Assembly: GCA_905250075.1 (NCBI GenBank)
Contig: CAJNOP010000294.1
Coordinates: 103,439 to 167,438, forward strand
Source: Rotaria sp. Silwood1
Lineage: Eukaryota; Rotifera; Eurotatoria; Philodinida; Philodinidae
DNA: 64,000 nucleotides
Direction: 5' to 3'
The translations under genes were made by a program, and so were the position numbers. A model generated the notes under the pieces. The model made no database searches, was not told where the DNA came from, and saw only the letters and a list, made by a program, of their open reading frames with translations. Positions 27,860-39,248 of this stretch are shown here, piece after piece (positions within the stretch are counted from its first letter, which is position 1; each line of letters starts with the position of its first letter).

Positions 27860-30409
27860 ATGGTTGGTTTCAATTTACAAAACAAAGAATCTGTCAATTC
27901 TATGTATATTTGTTCACATTGTTTATTGTTACTTCGAGACCCTTTTCAACTGACTGATTGTGGCCATCGTTTCTGTCAGTCATGTATTAATGAACAAGAA
28001 GGGTAAATAATGTATATTCTCAATTGATTTTTTTTTATTTTTCATTTTCTGTTCTAAAGCGATATGATCATATGTTCGGAATGTCGTGAGAAAACATCTC
28101 GAAAGAAAGTAAGATCTTTTTTTTTCTTTTTATTTAAAATTTGTTTTGCTTTTAGTTAATAGCTGATCGAGGTTTTAAAAATGATATGCAGGCTTTGCCA
28201 ATTGTATGTTCACTTTGTAGTTGGACTGATGTATTGAAGAATTATCAAGTAAATTTTTTTTTCGCTCTACTTTCTTATTCATATTGATTACATTCATTTT
28301 CAAGGATCATCTTAATCAAATTCACCCAAATCCAATATGTGATTATTGTGGAGAAAAATTTTCTTCAATCAATGATCTCGATCGACACAAACAATATGAT
28401 TGTGAAAAAATCACTGTTTATTGTTCTTTAAAAAAATTCGGATGTGAAGAAATGGTACATTCATATATATTTTCCTCTTTTATATAATAAAATTTCTTCT
28501 TTAGATTCTTCGTATCAATCTTCGTCAACATTATCTCAGTGAACACCATCAAAAGACATTAATAAATATTGTTCGTCATTTGATATCAACATTACCAAAT
28601 ATTACGTATAAACAATCCGAAATCTCGTCACAAATGATAATCGATCTTCCTCATACGACAGAAAACAATACAATTCAATTACAAGAATTCGATGAGATGA
28701 TTAACCTTCTATCAGGTGGTATTGAAACATTAAGTGATGATATACAACGTCTCTTCACTGAATCTATTCGTCATAAAAATGTATTAGATCCTTTGGCACA
28801 AGACATACCAATACTGAAAATCTCTATTCAAGAACAGAATGCTTTTCTGGATGGTATGAAAATAAATCAACAAGTTCTTCAACAAGATCTTGCATCAATG
28901 GAACAAAAACTTAATGCTATGAAAGCAAGCTCCTATGATGGAACATTTATATGGAAAATAACCAATGTGCAAGAAAAAATGGGTCAGCATACTTTTTCAT
29001 TTAGTTGAAGGAACTTTTGTTTTCCTATGAATCAAAGCTGATCATATCAAATTTGTTTTGATTTAAGAGAAGGTTATCTTGATTGATTTTAATTTTCACT
29101 ATCTCTTTGAACATTTTTCAGGGTGCATTCCATAGTTTTAATGCGAAGAAATGACATCATAATCAACGTCGATTGAAAAGAGTTCTCGTTTAGTAGACTT
29201 GTCTTAGAGCATGCGAATTATATAAAAGGTAACAATCATCTTTACTGGATATATGAAACTTATTTTTAGAACTTGAAAAGTTAATTTTTCAATCAGAAAA
29301 AAAAAAGATTTTTAGTAGTTGTCTATATTTCTTAAGTTTTCAATTTTTATTAAAAATGGTTGAAAATCATCATTGATTATTGAGTAATTGTCTGAATGGT
29401 TATCATAATTTATATTGCTGTTCATGCAGATTTCGTTGATAAATATTTTTTTTATATTTACATGTAATAACATATTATAATGTCTAAGAAAATAATATTT
29501 GATAACTATTTATCACGATTTTAGATGATAACGATGTAAAGTATTGCGTTGATATTTGCTCGATCAATGATGTTCTGCTTGTATCTGCCATCAATAGAGA
29601 TAAATATTGCTTAGATCCCTTTTCCAATTAACAATGAAGCGTCGCTGCTTATGTGTTCCAGAATATATAAATATTCAAAAGATACATTTAGAGTATGAGT
29701 AAGTCATTTAGAAATTTTTAGTTTTTTATTCGTTTGTTTAGTTGATGCTCAATCTGAAAGGCAAACATCGATTTATTCTACACCATTTTATTCATCCTCG
29801 ACGGGTTATAAAATGTGTACTCGTCTCTATTTATATGGTGATGGTAATGCTCGACGAACACATATGTCATTATTTTTCGTCCTTCTGCGTGGTGAATATG
29901 ATGCTATCCTAAAATTTCCATTTCATTATAAAGTGACATTTTGTCTTTATGATCAAAGTGGTCAACAACGTCATATTCTTGATTCATTTCGACCAGATGT
30001 CAAATCAACTAGTTTTCAACGACCACGATCAGACATGAATATTGCTAGCGGTATACCAAAATTTATTCCTCTAACAATCATACAACCTGATAATAATCCA
30101 TATGTTCGTGATGATACAATGTTCATCAAAGTGATGATTGATTTTGATGATATGCCAAAGACACTTTTGCCTTATGTATTAAATCTTAATCCAGGTATAC
30201 CCACTGAAATTCAACAAAAAATGATTCAACAAGAATCTGCGAGACGACAGCAACAGCAAACGTCTACGTCTCCAATAGCAAACGCTGAGACAGATCAATC
30301 TGTGAAAGTGGATTTACAGCAGGCCAATGCGCTCTTGAATGTACCTGCCAACATGGATAATAAACTAAGTGATCCAACGAACAATACTATAAATCGCATC
30401 ACAGACTGA
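27860..30409 (+). CDS. TRAF-family protein: RING, TRAF zinc fingers, coiled coil, MATH
   Basis: Six exons give 526 residues in frame: 27860-28002, 28060-28108, 28156-28248, 28305-28454, 28505-28982 and 29742-30409. An N-terminal C3HC4 RING (CSHCLLLLRDPFQLTDCGH, FCQSC, ICSECREK) would bind an E2 and ligate ubiquitin. Two TRAF-type zinc-finger segments follow (CSLCSW...HLNQIH, CDYCGEKF...RHKQYDC), then a helical region of about residues 190-290 that should trimerise. The MATH/TRAF-C domain has FIWKI, STPFYSS, GYKMCTRLYLYGDG, LFFVLLRGEYDA, FRPDVKSTSFQRP and MNIASGIPKF. TRAFs carry receptor and innate-immune signals to NF-kB and JNK. It has an unusually long glutamine/asparagine-rich tail of about 70 residues after the MATH domain. 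The 759 bp intron inside the MATH region is much longer than the others (50-60 bp). Which TRAF class it belongs to cannot be settled by eye. Confidence 0.9.
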
Positions 30410-30670
30410 AACAAAGAAATTTTATTCAAGATAATATTATATTGTACATTAAACAAACACGAAAATTCTACAGCATAAATTATATAAAAACTGTTTTCAT
30501 TTGAGCAAACCTCAAAAACTTTTTTGTTGTCCGGTTTTTGATTATTTCTTCTTCAAATAAAAGCTCTTCAAGAAACTGTTCAACTATCCTACCGCTTTCT
30601 GAGTGAAAACCAGTTGATTATAGGTTATCAATAGTGCTGATTTCGAATATCATTATTAAAACAACAAAAA

Positions 30671-30790
30671 GTGTGGGTGTAGGTGGAATGTGGATGTGTG
30701 GTGTGGGTGTGTCAGTGTTAGTGTGGGTCCTGATATTCTCTTTTAACGCACTCATCCATACACGCATACGCACACCCCACACCCATCCAC
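30671..30790. repeat. TGTGGG/CCCACA palindrome H8
   Basis: G arm GTGTGGGTGTAGGTGG continues to about 30728, then the core CCTGATATTCTCTTTTAACG, then a degenerate C arm ending CACACCCCACACCCATCC. It lies about 260 bp downstream of the TRAF gene. Confidence 0.8.
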
Positions 30791-31670
30791 AATGAGCAAG
30801 ATGATGAGCGTTAATATAGATGATGGTTCGGTGGAAAAGGTGAACTAACCTGCTCATTGAATGACTGAGTTTTTTTACTATGTTTGTTTGGATCCATAGC
30901 AATTGTATGCAATTTCAACTGTAGTGTCCAATAAATATTGATGCGGTTTTGATTTTATTATGGGGTGATGAAATGATGACATATAAGTTTGTTTCGTGCT
31001 GACAGCGGAGATACGTAATGTAGAGAAACTGATAGAATTCGCAGGTATTATCTGTGAGTATTGCAGGTGACTGAAATGTTTGGAAGGAGTTTCAACTTTT
31101 TGAAGGATGCAATGAGCTTTTAATTTAGAGATGTCGGCTACAGTTTTGATGTCTTGCATCGATGGTTGTTCTGTTGATGTATAAGAATGTTGATGTTTAT
31201 ATCTGATTTTGACTCTGATTGATGTGTGTGCTTTTGTGGAATGATAAAAGTGTCGTAAAAGATCATACGTTTTTAGACAAATCTTATGCTTTCATGATCG
31301 GTAATTGAAACGTTGCAATGAGGATGAATTCCTTTTTGAATGTGTTGGTTTGGATTTGAAAGCAACATGCTTATGTTTTTAGTGAGTTGAGATTGTGGAA
31401 GTGGGAATAGCGAGTGATTAATCAGGAAAAGAAAACGTTAATATATGTGAGTGCAATAGACTAGCATCTTCTTGCTGAATGGTCTATTGATTCTTTGGTT
31501 AGTACGACAGCTGAGGAAATCATTGAAGAAAAAGGCTGCTTTTTCTCACAATGTGAATTGAGTTCTAGTTAAAACGAAGAAGTATACAGAATCTGTATAA
31601 TTAATTATATTGAAAAATTGAAATTTCTGTTGAGATTTGTAAAGCGATTGATTCGATGAAACAAAGCCTC

Positions 31671-31746
31671 GGGTGTGGGTGTTGATATGGGTGTCGATGT
31701 GGGTGCTGATCTTCCCCTTACCCATCACCACACCCACACCCACACT
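31671..31746. repeat. TGTGGG/CCCACA palindrome H9
   Basis: G arm GGGTGTGGGTGTTGATATGG and following units, core TGCTGATCTTCCCCTTAC, C arm CACCACACCCACACCCACAC ending at about 31746. The ZZ-finger remnant begins six bases further on. Confidence 0.85.
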
Positions 31747-31751
31747 GTTTG

Positions 31752-32112
31752 ACGACGTCTTTCAAAACAACGTCCACATATCTCATAAGTTGGTGATATA
31801 CATTTTAAACAACGATATCAATCAATTTGACGAATAGGTTGCATTTCACATACAGCTCATTTAGCATCGTGAACATCACCATCATCACTAGTATCATTGG
31901 ATTCAGATTTATTGAGTAATTATCCTAGAACACTTATCAATAATAAATCATCCAGATGCTCGGAACCTTTTCCTGCAGAAAAATCTGCAAGAGATATGAA
32001 ATGATAAAAATTCTTTCAAAGAATATTTTGATCTACTTTCACCATGATGCTTTAGTTTACGAAGTGCAAATTTGTGTAACATAGATTTACAATGTTCTTT
32101 TGTACCTATCAT
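31752..32112 (-). pseudogene. Decayed ZZ-type zinc-finger gene remnant
   Basis: On the minus strand a ZZ finger can be read at about 31752-31880: AVCEMQPIRQ, YRCLKCISPTYEICGRCFERR, with the usual C-x2-C and C-x2-C spacing. Upstream, KEHCKSMLHKFALRKLKHHG (about 32040-32110) looks like another exon, with a plausible GT-AG intron between. The frame is interrupted by a TAA and two TGA codons (for instance ID*YRCLKC, where the family usually has an arginine codon), so the copy is dead. It breaks off where palindrome H9 starts. Related exon traces may lie further right on the same strand. The parent gene is not identified. Confidence 0.65.
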
Positions 32113-33039
32113 AGATAAAGTATATATTTTAAAAGTTGATTTAATTTTTATTTTATTGTATTGATTTTAAATTTTAATTGTTTAAAAGAAAAAAAAATTG
32201 GTAAATTAAAGCATTGAACTCAGGGGAAAGACTACGAGTTGATTCAGATGGAAAACTATGGGAAATCAATAGAACTTGACAAAAGTATGTCAAGTTGAAT
32301 AGTTTCCAAATTTTGCCGTTGCTTCCCGTTCAACTTCTTCTTCTTTGCTGTGAGAAATGACCAGAAATTATTGAAAAAAGTCGGAAAATTTCCGATGCAA
32401 AATACTGTTTCAAAGCTCTACTGATTCTTGGCATGCTGAATTTCAACTAATTATTATGAAATTTCAGTATACAACAATGTGATAAATATATTTTACATTT
32501 TTATTATTTAATCGATGAGTTTTAAAGATCGGCAAGTTTAGTTTTGATTGTATGAACTTTTCAAATAATTCTTTTGATAGGAACTAATCTGTTTCAACAG
32601 TTTGCTTCTTGGAATTGAGTTGTCCGAACAATTTTTGTTATTTTTAGAAAGCTCAGTTCCGTCACCAGATCTATCGTAGCAGATCTTGTGATATGATCTA
32701 ATGTGTTTTAGCAGTTCTTTCGCTGGCATGGAGCTGGTCGACAGCTAATCAATTGGTGGTATTATTTATTCCAACTTTTTTGTTTAACATTCTCTAAACT
32801 ATGATCTTTTAGACAAACAACATCGATTCGATTTGTTCATCTATCAACTCATATACCATTTTATGCATGCCTATATTTGTCTATCATTATACATATAAAT
32901 GAATGCTTATTTATTTATATTCTAATCTATTTTTAACTATCGATGTTAAGATTTTTTGTAGAAGACCTTCTTTTAAACAAATCTATAAATGATATTGTTG
33001 TCTCAGAGAGATTAAAATTTTCGATCGTAGAAAAAAACC

Positions 33040-33305
33040 TATTAGCGCAATCCCTGCGGACTAAAATGTGAAACACGATGTAGCTGCTGTAGTTAAAGAC
33101 AATAAGATTGTTTTATTCAATATATTTTGGGACCCATTTCTTTATCATTCTTTTACTTTATCCTAGAGAACTGTAATAAGAAAGTAGTTCATATATTATA
33201 ACCAGAATTTGTTAATATGCGTTTTGTAAAGTGAGCAGAGAATATTCGAATTTCTACCACTCTACTTCAACACTCCTTTTAGATCATATTTCACAAGTAA
33301 GAGAC
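33040..33305. repeat. Possible relative of the 26888-27205 inverted-repeat element
   Basis: GCAATCCCTGCGGACTAAAATGTGAAACACGA at 33049-33080 matches, in blocks under 20 bases, the start of the element at 26872-26903 (ATCGCTGCGGCATT, AAAATGTGAAACACGA). The far end (CTTCAACACTCCTTTTAGAT, ATTTCACAAG) matches its end less well. Confidence 0.45.
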
Positions 33306-33600
33306 TTATTTATTTTACGATGAGCAAGAGCTGTTCTGTCAGGTTTTTCACCATCAATATCAATCACATAAGTAACATTATCTTCAGGATCTTGTGGTGA
33401 TGGTAGACGAATATATTTTTGTGCGATAATTTCGATTTTTTTCCTGTTTTCCCATTTAATTGTATAATAAGGTTATTGTACTCGTTGTTCTTCTATATAA
33501 CAATATAAAAAGTTAATTGGACTAGTTCGATTTTTTTCTCAAAAAGTTTATTAACTAGCGCTTCTCTCAAATGGTTCAACATGTGAAATTATACGACCGA
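33306..33600 (-). pseudogene. Exon trace with in-frame stop, family unknown
   Basis: A minus-strand reading gives YTIKWENRKKIEIIAQKYIR followed by LPSPQDPEDNVTYVIDIDGE, with protein-like composition, preceded by EEQRVQ and an in-frame TAA. A further piece near 33550-33600 reads GRIISHVEPFERS. It may belong to the same broken gene as the ZZ remnant, as the strand and order fit, but I do not recognise it. Confidence 0.35.
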
Positions 33601-33649
33601 AAAAGATGAACTTAATAATAAAATTGACTGTGCACAACCAGACGTCTAT

Positions 33650-35705
33650 AAAAGAAAGTCAAAGAAAAAATAATTAGTAATAAGAAAATGAAAAAAGAAA
33701 TCCATGAAAACAAATAAGAATGAAAAGAAAAAAAATGTTTTCCTGCATTATATATTGTTTAATTCAAAGATTCTGATTCATATATTTTATCTGTTACTTA
33801 TTCGAGCGAGACAATAAGGGACTCTATTACGATAAAGTAACAGCTGCAATTTGATAGGTTCGTAACTTCTAGGTGAAATGGGCTACATTTCATCAGTTTA
33901 CATATAACGATGCCGCAAGGATTTTTTCTTAACATAGGTTTAGCCCATTGCTTTTCTTTTAAGCATTATCGAATATAATGCAGTTTTCTTCTTTGAAGCA
34001 GTCCTACAGAAAAAATATAAAAATATTCTTCAAAGTGACAGCTAGATGATTCATCGACTTCACAGTCACTATTTGTGTAGTTAAGCAATTATATCCAGAC
34101 GTAGATCTGACAAGTGATGCTCTTGAAAATGGCATCAGACAGAAATTTTTAAAAAAAACTTTCCTGCAAGTCGCATTTTATATAGTGAGAAATGCTTTGA
34201 TAAAAAATTTCAACACAATACGTAAAGATAGATCGAATTTCCAGCTTGTTCATAGCTGATTCGTGACCTTCAAAAGACTCCGTATAACTTTATTATTAAA
34301 AGAGATAAGGACGTCGTATTGATTTCAAATTAAAACCAATACCGTTGAGTAGCTATTTATTCGAATGAAATTCTAAAATTTGTTTCCGTTCATTTCTCAC
34401 GATCACTTTAATGAATATAATTATTACAATAAGTAGAAAAATGTGACTCCAAGACACGAAGTTTCGCTTTTCTCAACACAAGAATCAAATATTAAAAAAA
34501 TCTAGCTGGACGAAAGTTTAATCTCATTGTGACCTTTAACATATGAAAGTATATTGGTTTTATATCTTGAATTGTATGAAAGGAATTTGAATTTTTTTCC
34601 ATTGAGAACCGTGTTTTGAGAAAAATAAATTAACGAATATAGACCTTGATGCTTTTATTCAAATTCTTTAAATTTTTGTGCAATATTTTGTGAATTCTAG
34701 ATGTCAAATATTGAGAATAAAATATTTACTTTATTGAATGCTATTGCAAATAATAAATTAATCTTTCTAAAACTTAAAAAAAAATTCTCGAAAAACCTGA
34801 AGTAGAGCCAAATTTTTCTTCAATAAATCTATTAAAAGCAGGTCATTTTGGGACGAGTCATATTTATTCTAAAAGAGGAAACTTGAATGCATCTTTTTAT
34901 GATAAAAGTTTTCCTTCCATATTCTTTCGAAAAATTGGCTTTTCTTAGAGGGTGAAAGTACCCTGTATTGTATACAACTATTTTGTCTTCTGCGAAAAGA
35001 TAATGAATATTTTAGCGCAAACGCCTACTACACCTTTTTATTTCATGCGTTTGTTTCAATGGTTTAATTAGTTTTCTCTCAAAAGCAACTATTATATGTA
35101 ATTTAACAATCATGATCAATAAATACTGCAGACCTATGCAAAAATTTTTAAAAAATCCAGATGCACTCCAACATTTGCGGAGAGAAAGATTTTGCTCCTG
35201 CTCACATGCTTGGTTTACTTTCTATACAACCGTATGACTATTGTTCTTTAGTTTTACTTATATTATCATAAGAAAGCATTAGATTTAACTAATGACAAAT
35301 AAAAATGACCACCGCAATTCTTTGAAAGCATATAGTAATTATTGTTTTTAATCAATATGAAAACATATGTAGAAAGATCAACGTGTGATCTTACTTTCAC
35401 ACAAAGTACAAATTCGTTCAACATTTTGTTCTTTAAAAAAGAATTTCTCTGATTTACATGATAAATTTCTTTTTTTTTTTCTTTTTAAACATGTTTTGCT
35501 CTTTTTTATCCGATGTCTTAAGTGTAATTAAAGATAAATTAAGTTAGACATTTATCAAGAAGAAAACAACATAATTAATCTTTTTTTTTCTATTTGAATA
35601 TATTGGAAAGCGTAGCATGAGATAAAAAGTATGTAACGCTGAAGAAAAAACAACAATTATAATATGTGTTTGATAATGAGATACGCTTAAAACAGAAAAG
35701 TACTT
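33650..35705. other. Intergenic, no gene recognised
   Basis: AT-rich. No exon, RNA gene or clear repeat found on either strand. Confidence 0.45.
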
Positions 35706-36213
35706 TTATGATGATTTCCATGGAAATTTTTCTCCTTTGGTATCTTCAAATTGAACTTGATTTCTTGCATCAGTACAAACATTATCTCCTGAATCTCCAT
35801 CAAGTAGAATTAATTTTGGAATTCCAGTAACATTATATTTCTTTCCTAATTCCTCTTTTTTTTTACGTTCTTTATAATCTAATACTAACCAAGGCATATC
35901 ATTATAATATTCATTAAATGAATTTTCATCACGATCAGAACTGATAAATATTATTTCAAAATTTTTTTTTTCTGCATGTGTTTTATAAAATTCAACTAAT
36001 ATCGGAGTAAACTTGCGACATGGTGGACACCTAAGAAAGAAAACAAAGGAAAAAAAAAACATTTAACAAAATATATAAAAGAATAAAAATTTACCAATGA
36101 GCACTGAAATAAAGGCCAATTATTTTGCCTTTATATTTTTCATCATTAAGATCAACTAATTCTTTTGATTTATTTAGAATATGACCATCAAAAATTTTTG
36201 CTACACCAGCCAT
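35706..36213 (-). CDS. Nucleoredoxin/tryparedoxin-like thioredoxin-fold protein
   Basis: Two exons (36095-36213 and 35706-36030, 64 bp intron) give 147 residues. The intron splits the tryptophan of the redox motif, and splicing restores HWCPPCRKFTP, the WCPPC active site of nucleoredoxins and tryparedoxins (C41, C44). Other family marks are GKIIGLYFSAHWCPPC, FEIIFISSDRDENSFNEYY, MPWLVLDY and the cis-proline region GIPKLILLDGDSGD. It should reduce disulfides of partner proteins in the cytosol. The single-domain length fits tryparedoxin-like animal proteins, not vertebrate nucleoredoxin with its several thioredoxin modules. The C-terminus (FPWKSS) matches the end of the conserved domain. A reading that begins MFFFSF runs into the intron and should be ignored. 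Confidence 0.9.
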
Positions 36214-38087
36214 GATAAGTACTTTTATCTTTGTATGAGCCTAAAAGAAACAAATTTACTAATGACTTGTCGCTCTTTTCTTTGCTACGCTTCTCTGCAT
36301 TTCATTTCTTTTTTCATCAGTTACCTTGACACTACGACAAAAAAAAAGAACGAGAAAAAAACCATGTTGACTGGGCCTATGGGCTTCTTATTAATCAACG
36401 ACGTTCTCATTTATACTCGTTTTTATGTACTTCATAACGATTTTGTTTGCTTCAATTAAAGCAAAACACATTTTGTAAGAATGATCATATGGAATAATAT
36501 CGAACAAATTAGAAGAAATTTATTTTTAGAGTTAACGAGAAAAATCCAGGTTGACACTGATGCGAACAATATATTTTTCTATTTCTTTCACGCTTCATAA
36601 CTGAAGAAAAAAGAAGAAAAAGAAACATGAATACTGGTATAACTCGGTTTAGGTGAAGAGCAAACACAATTATTGTAAATACAAATCGAGCACTAGATAA
36701 AAAACACAGACAATTATACATGTAATACAGAGGACAACAAAAGAAACACAACAACTTCATAAAACAATCATATAGGATCCGATAAGAACAAATACATAAA
36801 ATAAAATATTGGTAATTGGATCATGTTTGTCGAATAGTTACCACCTGCAAAAACTTGAGTCACTTAATTACAGTATCTTGTTTCTTTAGCCATGATTTAG
36901 CGCACACTTTCACATGTGCTATGGTACCCTGAACCTTCAGAAATCTAATGCAAATTTCATGTGAACACATATGCTTTCTTATGGTTCTTCGATGTCAACT
37001 CTATTATTTTTTCTTTTCATGCTGTAGAGGTATCTAACAACGTATTGTTTGTACATTCCGTTGAATCACTTTTCTCTACACATACCATTGCATATATTTG
37101 TCACTATTTTATTTAGGAAAGTGCGTTGATGTATGCTTTAGTACATTTATTTGTGAAGATTCTTTTATGCGGCACATATGCGGGACCGGCAGGTGTGGGT
37201 GGATGTTGCTGGGTTCTGATAAGAAATGAGCCGATTTCGTGAAGAAATCTGCGAATTAGCGAAATTACAGAAAGTCGAATTAGTTTAGGTAGTTCCCTTG
37301 TAAGTCAACAAAAAGTTGTGTTTTTGGTGGGTTTCTGCAAGATAATCAAACGTGTACTTGGATATTACAGAACAGATATTCGCCTTCCGATCATGGAATT
37401 TCATTCTAGTGTTTGGAGAAATATTTTCTCACTCGTTCTTATCGGGATCATCGCGAAAGAAAATAGAAAAAACTTTCGATGTATAAGGTGATAAGGACTT
37501 TATAAATGCTGGACTTCCTAGAATATTCAATATTTGAAGAGTTAAGAAACCATTCGTTTTACTAAATTCAGCTAGAAAACAATTTTATCGTATATAGTTA
37601 CTAATAACGCATTGATATAACAACCAAGTTGTTATTTTTACGCTTTCAAATATACAAATTTATAGATTTGAAGAAAAGAAATAAGTCTTGCTTATTTTTT
37701 TCTAGATAGCAATGAGTTGTCAAATAATCTTAATAACTCGCCTTTGTTGTCGAAAGTGATTTTGATTAACATTTTCTTTTACAATTTAATACTTCACGAA
37801 ATTATTCGTCATATTATTCATATTTCTGTTTGAGATGAAAGAATATTGCTATCTTTTGCTTCATTCAGAATTACATATTTATCTTAGATTAAAATACATT
37901 ATACCAAAGTTAACAAACAAGTTTAATAAGATGTTTCTGTAATCAATACTTTGTTGCTGTATTGATTATCAGATTTGGAACTAAGAAATTTTGACTAGTA
38001 AAAAACACTATATTAAAATACATAAACTACTATTGGTATCATTATATATTCTATTCTTTTGACAAAATTTGTCTATTTATTTTTCGA
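36214..38087. other. Intergenic, no gene recognised
   Basis: Separates two minus-strand genes. AT-rich, with one isolated telomere-like motif (GGTGTGGGTGG near 37192) lacking a partner arm. No exon recognised. Confidence 0.45.
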
Positions 38088-39248
38088 TCATAAAGTATAA
38101 TTACCATTTTTGTGTGCTCGAACATCTCCATCGATCAGAAACCATGGTGGATAGTAATATTCACGTCTTTCACATCCAGATGGATATAGTTTATCATGAA
38201 TCACTTCACCATTAGCAAGATAACCTGTCCACCATCCAAATGTTCCACCAGTTATGATTGAATGTTCACAAAGTGAAAGTGCTATTAAATCATCACCAAT
38301 GGAAAATGATTGTGGCGTAACAGTAATATTCGACCAATGACGAAATAGATTTTTACAATATGATTTATCATCACTTGCAACAATAAAATGAACATTGGAA
38401 TAATGTGAAGTGTAATAATCAATAGCAGCAAACAAATATTGATCAGATGAAGAAAAATTCAAAGGAACAAAGTCTTTACGACGTATATGAATTCCAACCC
38501 ACGTTGTCCAGTTTGATTGGGTTAGTTGTTTTTTAAATAATTGATGATTTTCTAATGAGAATTGAGGTTTGAAATGAAACTTTTGTTCATAAATTTTAAT
38601 GAATAATTTCGAGACTTTCTCAAGTACAGGTTGTCTTGCAACAAATATACGTTGTCGAATATCGTCACTATATTTAGCAAAATGTAGATATGATTGCCAA
38701 TAACCATGCAATTCGAGTATATGTCCTGGTGAAATTGCATTCGGACGTGTTAATTCACGAACATATTGACAACCAGCATGTTTACGTATTGTAGTCATTG
38801 GTTTTAAAGTATTGTGAATGATTGAGTTGAACATAATTGTTGAGATAAGAAAAGGAGAAAGATCAAGAATAAATAGGGCATGCACTTCATTGATTATTTC
38901 TGGTGTTATATACAAGTGACAAGAATGAAGACGAGCAAGACCATAAGCACTAGCAATCATAAACATTCGATTACCAAGACGACCAGAACGAACTTTCAAA
39001 TATACGATACAGTGTTTTTGTTGTTGATGTAAGGTTGTTAACATAGATGTATGATTTGAACTAAGAAAGTTAATTTTTAATGTAGGTTTCATTATCATAA
39101 TATAGAGACTAGCACAAATGATTGTAAGAATGACAAATAAAATCCGAATTGACTTGTGCTTTGTTGGTTGAAAATTATACTGATTCATAAATTGTTCTTT
39201 TTTTTCTGTTAAAGTATTTGCCATTGTTTCAGCTGTATAATAATTCAA
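38088..39248 (-). CDS. GT11 alpha-1,2-fucosyltransferase-like Golgi enzyme
   Basis: A single-exon frame of 386 residues. It looks like a type II Golgi membrane protein: a short basic N-terminus, a membrane anchor at about residues 34-54 (RILFVILTIICASLYIMIM), then the luminal domain. Conserved GT11 motifs are present: GRLGNRMFMIASAYGLA (FUT1/FUT2 have GxxGNxMGxYATLxALA), then VGIHIRRKDF (the GDP-fucose-binding HxRRxD motif), VASDDKSYCK and SIITGGTFGWWTGYLA. The family transfers fucose from GDP-fucose to galactose in alpha-1,2 linkage. Five N-glycosylation sites are visible (for example NHT, NWT, NFS, NIT, NYT). The start is uncertain: a splice-acceptor-like CAG lies between the ATG at 39248 and the ATG at 39224, so the protein may begin MANTLTE after a 5' UTR intron. 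Acceptor substrate unknown. Confidence 0.88.
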   Translation of the reverse strand: MNYYTAETMANTLTEKKEQFMNQYNFQPTKHKSIRILFVILTIICASLYIMIMKPTLKINFLSSNHTSMLTTLHQQQKHCIVYLKVRSGRLGNRMFMIASAYGLARLHSCHLYITPEIINEVHALFILDLSPFLISTIMFNSIIHNTLKPMTTIRKHAGCQYVRELTRPNAISPGHILELHGYWQSYLHFAKYSDDIRQRIFVARQPVLEKVSKLFIKIYEQKFHFKPQFSLENHQLFKKQLTQSNWTTWVGIHIRRKDFVPLNFSSSDQYLFAAIDYYTSHYSNVHFIVASDDKSYCKNLFRHWSNITVTPQSFSIGDDLIALSLCEHSIITGGTFGWWTGYLANGEVIHDKLYPSGCERREYYYPPWFLIDGDVRAHKNGNYTL

